Source: UMGS1532 sp045542355
GTDB lineage: Bacteria > Bacillota > Clostridia > Oscillospirales > Acutalibacteraceae
Direction of reading: 5' to 3'
NCBI GenBank assembly: GCA_045542355.1
Contig: JAZQKX010000017.1
Coordinates: forward strand, 1-64,000
DNA: 64,000 nucleotides
In this document: one piece after another, positions 1 to 7,023 of the stretch
Numbering within the stretch: position 1 is the stretch's first letter
How the letters are laid out: each line of letters opens with the position of its first letter
Notes under the pieces: model-generated
What the model was told of the DNA's origin: nothing
Seen by the model: the letters and a program-made list of their open reading frames with translations, nothing else
Databases searched by the model: none
Translations under genes and position numbers: made by a program

Positions 1-2
1 TT

Positions 3-377
3 GCCGATCTCTATCCTGATTGGAAAAGCGGTGTTATTACTAAAGATGAGTACAAGGTGGTAAAGGAACGGTTGAATGAGAAATTGAGTGTTCTGGACGA
101 AAAAATTGCTTCACTCAATAAATCGGCAGAGGAGTTCAAAAACGGTATCACCGAAGAGAACGACTTTGTATCACACTTCAAAAAGTACGGCAACATTGAG
201 GCTTTAACAAGACCGTTGCTTACCGAACTGGTGCAAGAAATTTTCGTACACGAGGGCGGAGACATTGAGGTTGTATTCAAGTTCCAAGATGCTTATGCAC
301 AGGCAGTTGAATATATCGAACTCAATAAGCAACTCATCGAGCCCGAAAAGCCCGACAAAAAGAAAAAATCGGCGTAA
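3..377 (+). CDS. Large serine recombinase, C-terminal fragment (cut by window edge)
   Basis: The open frame runs in from the window edge and ends at TAA 375-377. The visible 124 residues begin ADLYPDWKSGVITKDEY, the spacer that in large serine recombinases follows the zinc-ribbon region, and continue through a long amphipathic coiled-coil helix (about residues 20-65) into a DUF4368-like tail with ALTRPLLTELVQEIFVHEGG. The lysine-rich end (PDKKKKSA) is typical for these proteins. The resolvase catalytic domain and its serine lie upstream, outside the window. Such enzymes integrate and excise phages, Tn4451-like elements and integrative conjugative elements by site-specific recombination. The family call is confident; the type of element is inferred. 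Confidence 0.85.
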   Translation, partial: ADLYPDWKSGVITKDEYKVVKERLNEKLSVLDEKIASLNKSAEEFKNGITEENDFVSHFKKYGNIEALTRPLLTELVQEIFVHEGGDIEVVFKFQDAYAQAVEYIELNKQLIEPEKPDKKKKSA

Positions 378-407
378 GATTTGTGTCGACAAGTTATATT
401 TTAATCT

Positions 408-454
408 AAAAAACAGAATCAACCATGCAGATTTATGCTTGCATGGTTGATTCT
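408..454 (-). terminator. Intrinsic terminator of the zinc-ribbon gene
   Basis: A perfect 15-bp inverted repeat (AGAATCAACCATGCA at 415-429 and its complement at 440-454) is followed, on the minus strand, by a run of six T (408-413). It sits just past the stop of the minus-strand gene at 462 and separates it from the convergent recombinase gene. Confidence 0.85.
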
Positions 455-461
455 CTATTAA

Positions 462-893
462 TTAGCAATTTCCTATAATTGGAATTTTAGTTGTGTATTT
501 ACATGATGGATATTTTGAGCAACCTAAAAACTCACCAAATTTTCCTTCTCTAAATTTTAGGTTTGCACCACAATTTGGACAGGTGAATTCTAATTTTATA
601 GACTCTGGATCTGTGCATATTTTTATATTATCTAATGACGAGTATCCAAAGAATGCAGTTAGTTTGTCTGTTTCAGCATCCATAATACGACAGAAATAAT
701 CGTTTATAAATATTCTATATGTTTTTGTGTCGTCAATATTAATAAGTTCTAGATACTCAGGAATAGTGATACCCAAAATTACAGAGTGATGTCTTCCGGT
801 TACATAGTATTTATTTTCAAATGTAGCCTTTAGTTCTGAACCAATGATATATTTTTCATTATATCCGTTATACACGGGTTTCTTTTCTGTCAT
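462..893 (-). CDS. Hypothetical protein with topoisomerase-type C-terminal zinc ribbon
   Basis: A 143-residue protein. The last 35 residues carry CPNCG near residue 109 and C-x5-C (GCSKYPSCKYT), with GKFGEFLGC between them: the zf-C4 topoisomerase ribbon found at the ends of topoisomerase I and in many small accessory proteins that bind nucleic acid. The first 100 residues (ITIPEYLELINIDDTKTYR and around) match no family I recognise. It has its own terminator and lies upstream of the repressor gene on the same strand, 34 bp apart, so the two may be co-transcribed. The function is unknown; a cargo or regulatory role in the element is inferred from position. Confidence 0.7.
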   Translation of the reverse strand: MTEKKPVYNGYNEKYIIGSELKATFENKYYVTGRHHSVILGITIPEYLELINIDDTKTYRIFINDYFCRIMDAETDKLTAFFGYSSLDNIKICTDPESIKLEFTCPNCGANLKFREGKFGEFLGCSKYPSCKYTTKIPIIGNC

Positions 894-927
894 AATATTT
901 CCTTTCTGTTATTGCTATTTAGATCAA

Positions 928-1419
928 TTAGCTTTCTATTCCTAATATGCGTTTTACAGCTATTCTCAACTCAGGCTGCCTGCGTAATTCCGTTATAATT
1001 CTTACTTCGTCTCTGCCAAGGGGATTTTTACGCAAATCTTCGCAAAGCTTCCAATATTTTTGATTTTCGATTTCCTCTTTTTCAGTGACTTGTTTAAGGT
1101 TTTGAGTATTACACAAACCGTTAAATACAAGTATAGGTGTTCCGAATTCATCAGCATCTATATAGCGCCACAAAGCTCTTCGAACAGATGAATCTGAGAG
1201 ATCTAATCCGTTTTCTGTTACAATTCCGTCATTGAATAAATAATTAAAAGGTAAATCCAGTTTCTCGGCATATCTTCTCACAGTTTCTGCTTTTGGGGTA
1301 ATGTGTTCTTTTTCAAAACGACAAATATTTTGTTTATGTGTCCCAAGTATTTCGGCAAGTAACTCTTGAGTTAACCCGTTTTCTTCACGATATCTTTTTA
1401 GTTTTTGTCCGAAAGTCAT
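928..1419 (-). CDS. XRE-family transcriptional regulator
   Basis: A 163-residue protein whose first 60 residues form a Cro/CI-type helix-turn-helix: FGQKLKRYREENGLTQELLA, then LGTHKQNICRFEKE as turn and recognition helix. The remaining 100 residues are helical and resemble no named effector domain. The gene sits between the recombinase and the element boundary, as element-encoded repressors often do. It has its own sigma-A promoter (1452-1481), and a perfect 14-bp palindrome 95 bp upstream of its start could be its operator. It probably controls element genes or its own expression; targets cannot be read from the sequence. Confidence 0.85.
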   Translation of the reverse strand: MTFGQKLKRYREENGLTQELLAEILGTHKQNICRFEKEHITPKAETVRRYAEKLDLPFNYLFNDGIVTENGLDLSDSSVRRALWRYIDADEFGTPILVFNGLCNTQNLKQVTEKEEIENQKYWKLCEDLRKNPLGRDEVRIITELRRQPELRIAVKRILGIES

Positions 1420-1451
1420 TAATAGTACCTCGCTTCTTTATTCTTAAATAT

Positions 1452-1481
1452 ATCATATCACACCCGGTAATCATAAGTCAA
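1452..1481 (-). promoter_or_regulatory. Sigma-A promoter of the XRE regulator
   Basis: On the minus strand TTGACT (complement of 1476-1481) is separated by 18 bp from TATGAT (complement of 1452-1457), 33 bp upstream of the regulator start. Confidence 0.75.
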
Positions 1482-1513
1482 TACATATATTATATAAAGT
1501 AATAAAAAATGTT

Positions 1514-1527
1514 TACTTGCGCAAGTA
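1514..1527. promoter_or_regulatory. Perfect 14-bp palindrome, possible operator or attachment half-site
   Basis: TACTTGCGCAAGTA is its own complement. It lies between the XRE promoter and the element boundary. An XRE operator is the simplest reading; a recombinase recognition arm is the alternative. Confidence 0.4.
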
Positions 1528-1634
1528 TGGTCTACCTTTCACATCTACCTACCTATAGCCGCACCCATAAATAAAGTCTCGGAAAGCGCATAAACAAAGG
1601 GAAAAATAAATTTCAAAAAATTTATGGTGTTCTC

Positions 1635-2033
1635 TTGACATTTTCCCCCGCCGCGGCGGATACCCTTATAAACTTCCTGAAAGACACAGGCACCAACCCT
1701 GAGGACTATGATTATATATTCACAGGAGACTTGGGATATGTTGGCTCGGAGCTTTTTCTCGAGCTTTTGAGTCGGCAGGGTGTCAGTCTCCAAAACCATC
1801 AGGACTGTGGGAAGCTGATGTTTCATAAAAAGCGGCAGGATGTTCATTCGGGCGGCTCGGGATGCGGCTGTGTAGGGTCTCTTTTTTGCAGTTATATACT
1901 TTCAAATCTTGAAAGCGGCAAATGGAAAAAGGTGCTGGTTATGGGTACGGGTGCGCTGCTTTCCACCGTCTCAACAGGTCAAGGCGAGAGTATCCCCTGC
2001 ATTGCTCATCTGATAGAGGTAGAAAAAATTTAA
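1635..2033 (+). pseudogene. spoVAD: 3' remnant of stage V sporulation protein AD
   Basis: About 130 residues match the C-terminal third of SpoVAD from SPAAADTL onward: the DYDYIFTGDLG segment, the glycine/cysteine motif SGGSGCGC, VLVMGTGALLS, and the ending ESIPCIAH. Full SpoVAD has about 340 residues, so some 200 N-terminal residues are missing. In frame upstream the code reads into unrelated AT-rich sequence and a stop at 1572-1574. SpoVA proteins move dipicolinic acid into the forespore; SpoVAD is the thiolase-fold subunit that binds it. No spoVAE follows; the next gene is an Lrp regulator. The break coincides with the mobile element end, so this is either an interrupted gene with its 5' part beyond the element or a dead fragment. 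Confidence 0.85.
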
Positions 2034-2041
2034 AGTTAAAT

Positions 2042-2115
2042 CCGAAAGGTGCTTTGGTTTATTTTTGAGGTTTCCTTAATAAAATTTACCAATTAACCTT
2101 TCGGGTTTATTTTAT
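2042..2115 (+). terminator. Possible weak terminator after the spoVAD remnant
   Basis: CCGAAAGG (2042-2049) and CCTTTCGG (2097-2104) are complementary across a 47-nt loop and are followed by GTTTATTTTATT. The long loop makes this a weak candidate. Confidence 0.3.
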
Positions 2116-2139
2116 TAACAATAAAAGCTTATAATTTAC

Positions 2140-2168
2140 TTGACTATGGCATAAATCTGTAATAAAAT
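2140..2168 (+). promoter_or_regulatory. Sigma-A promoter of the Lrp-alr-lacZ operon
   Basis: TTGACT (2140-2145), a 17-bp spacer, and TAAAAT (2163-2168), 38 bp before the first start codon. Confidence 0.7.
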
Positions 2169-2205
2169 TAACTTGTGATTATTTTATATAAAGGCAGGTA
2201 AAGTC

Positions 2206-2664
2206 ATGGACAGTATTGATTACAAGCTTATTTCCCTTTTGCAGAAAAACGGCAGAGCGCCCTTAAAACAGTTGGCAGAGGAAGTATATCTCTCCTCCCC
2301 TGCCACCGCCTCCAGAATTGAACGCTTGGAAAAAGAGGGTATCATAACAGGCTACACCGCCTGTATCGACCACAAGAAGTTGGGATACCCAATTATTGCA
2401 TTTATAAATTTAGAGCTTCAACCCGCCCAGAAGCCTACATTTTATCCATTTGTTTGCAATCATCCCAATGTGTTGGAATGCAACTGCGTTACAGGACACT
2501 ACTCCATGATGATTAAGGTGGCTTTTGAAAGCACCGAAATGCTGGATAATTTCATAGGACAGATGGGGCAGTTCGGCATAACCGAAACCCAAATTGTATT
2601 TTCCACAGCGGTTGAGCGCAGAAATATAGATGTTAGTAAGTTCTGCGGTGAGGATGAGGACTAA
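2206..2664 (+). CDS. Lrp/AsnC-family transcriptional regulator
   Basis: A 152-residue protein, the normal length for the family. An N-terminal winged helix-turn-helix opens with MDSIDYKLISLLQKNGRAP and has recognition-helix sequence SSPATASRIERLEKEG (about residues 32-47). It is followed by the small RAM/AsnC effector domain with GHYSMMIKVAF near residue 100. Such proteins bind amino acids and regulate amino-acid genes as octamers. The stop lies 1 bp before the alanine racemase start, so the two are translationally coupled and alanine or a related amino acid is a plausible ligand; that is inference from context. Confidence 0.9.
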   Translation: MDSIDYKLISLLQKNGRAPLKQLAEEVYLSSPATASRIERLEKEGIITGYTACIDHKKLGYPIIAFINLELQPAQKPTFYPFVCNHPNVLECNCVTGHYSMMIKVAFESTEMLDNFIGQMGQFGITETQIVFSTAVERRNIDVSKFCGEDED

Positions 2665-2665
2665 G

Positions 2666-3850
2666 ATGATTGAATTTAAAAAACATGTATGGGCGGAGAT
2701 TGACCTTGATGCCATAAAGCATAACATCTCTGCTTTCAAAGGGATGACAAAGGATAGCCGAATAATAGCCGTAATCAAAGCGGATGCCTACGGTCACGGC
2801 GCGGTAGAAACCGCAAAACTTCTTTTGGAATGTGGGGTTGACAACTTCGCTGTGGCTTCCCTGAGAGAGGCTATAGAGCTGAGGAAGTCGGGAATTGAGG
2901 GCTCCGTTTTGATTTTAGGCTACACCTCCCCCGAGTCTGCAGAAGCCCTTTTGGATTTTGATATCAGCCAGGCTGTTTTTTCAAAGGAATATGCCGAGAC
3001 TCTTGCAAAAAGGCTTAGTTCTTCAAACCGAAAACTGAATATACACATAAAACTGAATACAGGTATGAACCGTCTTGGCTTCGATTGTAAGGACACACCA
3101 AAGGCTATAGCCGAAATAACCGAGATTTTGGATAATAATTGCTTTAACTTTGAAGGCTTGTTCACCCACTTCGCCTCTGCCGACCGCGGTGGAGACAGTG
3201 ATTTAAAATTTACAAAACTACAAGCGGATAAATTTACTGCTGTATGCGATAAACTAATCGGTATGGGTTACACCCCGAAAATCCGCCATTGCTGTAACTC
3301 GGCTGGTGTGTTCACAATGCCTCAAATGCATCTCGACACTGTGCGGCTTGGAATATGCCTTTACGGTCTAACCCCTGACACAGGTCTTGATTTACCCATA
3401 AATCTGCACCCTGCTATGTCTTTCAAATCAACCGTTACCATGGTGCATTCTGTGGATTCCGGAGACACCGTGAGCTACGGAAGAACATTTAAAGCTGAAA
3501 AGGAAACCAAATTAGCAACGGTATGTGTTGGTTACGCCGACGGATATCCGAGGCTTTTATCAGGAAAGGGTGAAGTGCTGATACACGGGAACCGATGCAA
3601 AATAGTAGGCAGGGTTTGCATGGACCAACTGGTGGTGGACGTCAGCCACATCCCAGAACCCAGCGAGGGCGACGAGGTGGTTCTGTTCGGCAGACAGGGT
3701 GATGAATTTATACCCGTGGAAGAAATTGCTCAGCTTAGCCATACCATAAACTATGAGATAGTTTGCGGTATTTCCCGCCGTGTGCCGAGATACTACTATA
3801 AAAATCAAGAATTGGTTGCCATCACGGATTATATTTTAAAGGAGATTTAA
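2666..3850 (+). CDS. alr: Alanine racemase
   Basis: A 394-residue PLP enzyme converting L- to D-alanine for peptidoglycan. The PLP lysine is K38 in AVIKADAYGHG; the C-terminal domain carries VSYGRTF with the catalytic tyrosine of the second base and VGRVCMDQLVVDVS. The N-terminus WAEIDLDAIKHNI is typical. ATG 2666 is chosen because GAGGATGAGGA sits immediately upstream, while an upstream in-frame start would overlap the Lrp gene by 35 bp. It is the second gene of a tight operon and is followed after 1 bp by a beta-galactosidase, an odd partner. No signal peptide is present, so it acts in the cytoplasm. Confidence 0.95.
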   Translation: MIEFKKHVWAEIDLDAIKHNISAFKGMTKDSRIIAVIKADAYGHGAVETAKLLLECGVDNFAVASLREAIELRKSGIEGSVLILGYTSPESAEALLDFDISQAVFSKEYAETLAKRLSSSNRKLNIHIKLNTGMNRLGFDCKDTPKAIAEITEILDNNCFNFEGLFTHFASADRGGDSDLKFTKLQADKFTAVCDKLIGMGYTPKIRHCCNSAGVFTMPQMHLDTVRLGICLYGLTPDTGLDLPINLHPAMSFKSTVTMVHSVDSGDTVSYGRTFKAEKETKLATVCVGYADGYPRLLSGKGEVLIHGNRCKIVGRVCMDQLVVDVSHIPEPSEGDEVVLFGRQGDEFIPVEEIAQLSHTINYEIVCGISRRVPRYYYKNQELVAITDYILKEI

Positions 3851-3851
3851 A

Positions 3852-6800
3852 ATGGTTTACCAACGTCTGCACGAAAATCATAAAAAATTACACTTAGGGA
3901 CCGAGCCTAATCGCGCTTATTATATCCCCTACGATGATGTAAAAACTGCAGCGGAGGGTATCAGAGAGAATTCCCGCAGATTTCTTATGCTGTCGGGGTG
4001 CGACTGGAAGTTTAAATATTTTGAATCCTACGACGACATTCCCGATATGCTCACCTATTACGATGCCGAGGTTTCGGGGTGGGACTCAATTCCCGTGCCG
4101 TCCAACTGGCAACTACAAGGCTACGATAAGCCTCAGTATCTCAACACAAGATTCCCTATACCAACCAACATGCCCTTTGTACCTGTGGACAATCCTGCGG
4201 GGGTATATGTAAAAGAATTCAGCCTTTCGGAAGACTGCAAGGAGGCGCAGAAATACCTTGTGTTTGAGGGGGTTGACTCCTGCTTCTATCTTTATGTGAA
4301 CGGAGAATTTGCGGGTTACAGCCAGGTTTCCCACATGACCTCGGAATTCAATGTGACCGATTATCTTCACACAGGCATAAACCGTATCACGGTTGTTGTG
4401 CTTAAATGGTGTGACGGAACATATCTTGAAACTCAGGACAAATGGAGAATGTCGGGAATTTTCCGCGATGTATATATGCTGATGCGTCCCGAGGGACATA
4501 TCACCGATTTTGAAGTCAAGACCCCTATTGCTCCCGATTTGAACTCTGCGGAAATTGAAGTAAATATTAAAGGCGGAAGTCCTATTGACACCTATGTCAC
4601 CCTTTTTGACCCAGAAGGCGAAAAACTGGGAACGGTTATACCGATGGACGACGGTACCGCACGTTTCCATATTGAAAATCCTCTGCTATGGTCGGCAGAA
4701 ACCCCCGAACTATACACCGCTTTGATTGAATCTGCCAACGAAATTATCCCCCTTAAAATCGGTGTTCGCAAGGTGGAAATAGTTGATAATATATTTAAAA
4801 TTAACGGTGTTGCCGTGAAACTCAAGGGGGTAAACCGCCACGACTTCAACCCATGTACAGGTTATGTCTGCACCCCGGATGATTTTCTTTGCGACCTTTA
4901 CAAAATGAAACAGCACAACATCAACACAGTCCGCACCAGTCACTACCCCAACGACCCGAGATTTTTGGAGCTTTGCGACAGAGCGGGTATGTATGTGATG
5001 GATGAAGCCGACCTTGAGGTACACGGAATTTGTTATGTTGACGACAAGTTCAATATTTCCGACAACCCCGAATGGGAAGCGGCATATCTCGACCGCGTGA
5101 TGCGAATGGTGGAAAGAGATAAAAACCGACCCAGCGTTTTCTCTTGGTCTATGGGTAACGAGAGCCGATACGGCTGTAATTTTCGCTCAATGCTAAGTTG
5201 GACCAAGCACCGCGACCCATCAAGAGTTACACACTACGAGGGTTCTTACGATGACCGCGCAAACAACGGCGAAAATCCCACCTGCGATTTTGTTAATTGG
5301 GTATACAAACCTGAGCCCGATATTAACAGTCGTATGTATCCTTCGTTGGAACACTGCCGCGACTATTATTTCAAGGATAACGAGAAACCTCTATTCTTGT
5401 GCGAATATTCTCATGCTATGGGTAATGGCCCAGGTGATACTAAGGATTACTGGGATATAATCTACAACGAGCCTCGGTTTATGGGCGGTTGTGTTTGGGA
5501 ATGGTTCAACCACGGACTCTACGGAGGAAAAACCGATGACGGGCGGAATATGTATCTCTACGGCGGTGACTTTGGTGAAAAATATCACGATGGTAACTTC
5601 TGTGTTGATGGACTTATCCAACCCAATGGAGATCCAACACCGGGACTTATCAACTACAAATATGTTATATCCCCTGTTTTAGTAGAGGCGATAGACATAC
5701 AATCGGGTGAATTCAAAATAACCAACAGATATGATTTTCTTTTCCTTTCCAGACTTCAAGGTTATTATGAAATCACCCGTTACGGAGAGGTTGTAAGCAG
5801 TGGTGAATTACCCTTGCTTACCACCCCACCACGGGGATGCAACACCGTAAAAATAGAATACCCAGAGCTTTCGGGCATTTGCCACATAAGAATATTCTTC
5901 AAATGGGCATGTTCTTCCGAAAGCATTCCCTATGGCTTGGAGATGTCCTCACAGCAGTTCGAAATTCTCAGAGAAAGCGAAACCCTTACTCCCCCTATTT
6001 TTTCAAGACCCAGCGTACTTGCGGAAAAACAGACTCTTACCGTCACGGGAGACGGTTTTAAATACACCTTCTCAAAAAAGCTGGGTATGTTCACCTCCCT
6101 GATTATAAAGGATAAGGAACTCCTTTCTGAGCCACTCTCTCTTAATGCCTATCACGCTCCCATCGACAACGATATGAATAATGGTTTCTTTTCTAACTCA
6201 GGTCTAGACGACCTGATGACACACTGGAACTCGGTGGACTATGAGGTGCTGGGCAAGAGCATAAAAATCTCAGCCTCTTTTGTCCTCTGTGCCCCCACTA
6301 AAATCCCCGCGATAAAAGGCAGATGCAACTATGAAATCGACGGAATCGGTAGAATTAAGATTTCCTACAATGCGAATATAGAAAATGAAGAAATCAAATT
6401 CCTGCCCCGCTTTGGCTTCAGGGCAATCATGCCGAAAGCTTATAATCAGCTTGAATATTTTGGCAAGGGACCCTATGACAGCTATATTGATATGCAACAG
6501 TCGAGCTTCATGGGAAGATTCAGAAGCGATGTGGCGACACAATACACCCACTATGTGAAGCCTCAGGACAACGGCAACCATACAGATACCCTCTGGTGCG
6601 CAGTCACCGACCGCTCCAACAGTGGACTGCTTATAAAGAACGATAGAGGTTTTGATTTTAGTTGTCTGCCCTACCGCCAAGAGGATTTAATCTCGGCGGC
6701 TCATGACTACGAGCTTCCCGAATCTTACGAAACTGTACTTTGTTTTGATTACATGCATTCGGGGGTGGGATCGGGCTCTTGCGGTCCTGACATACAACAG

Positions 6801-6896
6801 AAATACACCCTTAATGAAAGGGATTTTACGGCAGAGTTTACGCTTCAACCGATTGTGAATTGTAAGGATGCTCAAAGGGAAGTATTGAAAGGTTAA
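3852..6896 (+). CDS. lacZ: Beta-galactosidase, GH2 family (LacZ type)
   Basis: A 1014-residue cytoplasmic enzyme hydrolysing terminal beta-galactosides, close to the usual LacZ length of about 1020. The order is sugar-binding jelly roll (about 45-215), immunoglobulin-like domain, TIM barrel (about 310-600) with GVNRHDFNP and NTVRTSHYPNDP, and a C-terminal Bgal_small_N domain (about 730-1000). The acid/base glutamate is E437 in WSMGNES and the nucleophile is E518 in FLCEYSHAMGN. Its ATG is 1 bp after the alr stop, so it is co-translated with the Lrp-alr pair. An intrinsic terminator follows at 6905. No signal peptide and no sugar transporter adjoins it. Confidence 0.95.
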   Translation: MVYQRLHENHKKLHLGTEPNRAYYIPYDDVKTAAEGIRENSRRFLMLSGCDWKFKYFESYDDIPDMLTYYDAEVSGWDSIPVPSNWQLQGYDKPQYLNTRFPIPTNMPFVPVDNPAGVYVKEFSLSEDCKEAQKYLVFEGVDSCFYLYVNGEFAGYSQVSHMTSEFNVTDYLHTGINRITVVVLKWCDGTYLETQDKWRMSGIFRDVYMLMRPEGHITDFEVKTPIAPDLNSAEIEVNIKGGSPIDTYVTLFDPEGEKLGTVIPMDDGTARFHIENPLLWSAETPELYTALIESANEIIPLKIGVRKVEIVDNIFKINGVAVKLKGVNRHDFNPCTGYVCTPDDFLCDLYKMKQHNINTVRTSHYPNDPRFLELCDRAGMYVMDEADLEVHGICYVDDKFNISDNPEWEAAYLDRVMRMVERDKNRPSVFSWSMGNESRYGCNFRSMLSWTKHRDPSRVTHYEGSYDDRANNGENPTCDFVNWVYKPEPDINSRMYPSLEHCRDYYFKDNEKPLFLCEYSHAMGNGPGDTKDYWDIIYNEPRFMGGCVWEWFNHGLYGGKTDDGRNMYLYGGDFGEKYHDGNFCVDGLIQPNGDPTPGLINYKYVISPVLVEAIDIQSGEFKITNRYDFLFLSRLQGYYEITRYGEVVSSGELPLLTTPPRGCNTVKIEYPELSGICHIRIFFKWACSSESIPYGLEMSSQQFEILRESETLTPPIFSRPSVLAEKQTLTVTGDGFKYTFSKKLGMFTSLIIKDKELLSEPLSLNAYHAPIDNDMNNGFFSNSGLDDLMTHWNSVDYEVLGKSIKISASFVLCAPTKIPAIKGRCNYEIDGIGRIKISYNANIENEEIKFLPRFGFRAIMPKAYNQLEYFGKGPYDSYIDMQQSSFMGRFRSDVATQYTHYVKPQDNGNHTDTLWCAVTDRSNSGLLIKNDRGFDFSCLPYRQEDLISAAHDYELPESYETVLCFDYMHSGVGSGSCGPDIQQKYTLNERDFTAEFTLQPIVNCKDAQREVLKG

Positions 6897-6904
6897 TTGA
6901 TCTT

Positions 6905-6938
6905 AAAGGTCATGTGCTTCGGCACGTGGCCTTTTTTA
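6905..6938 (+). terminator. Intrinsic terminator after lacZ
   Basis: AAAGGTCATGTGC pairs with GCACGTGGCCTTT around a TTCG tetraloop, followed by a T run. It closes the Lrp-alr-lacZ operon. Confidence 0.9.
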
Positions 6939-7023
6939 TTCACAATTTATTTACAAATACATCTTATGTGTCACAACAAACCGCGGATAGAATATAAGGC
7001 ATAATGAGAAAAGGAGTTTTGGT

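Larger units (their letters stand above)
1..1640. mobile_element. Right-hand end of a serine-recombinase mobile element
   Basis: The segment holds the C-terminus of a large serine recombinase, a zinc-ribbon protein and an XRE-type repressor, then stops where spoVAD homology begins in mid-gene. Recombinase plus repressor beside a truncated host gene is the usual look of an integrated phage-like or conjugative element. The left end is outside the window. The right boundary is inferred from where the SpoVAD-like reading frame becomes recognisable (about 1640); no attachment core can be fixed from one end alone. Confidence 0.6.

Noticed and set aside
1545..1847. Minus-strand 100-codon frame over the spoVAD remnant
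   Set aside because: It is the antisense shadow of clear SpoVAD sequence and has no ribosome-binding site.
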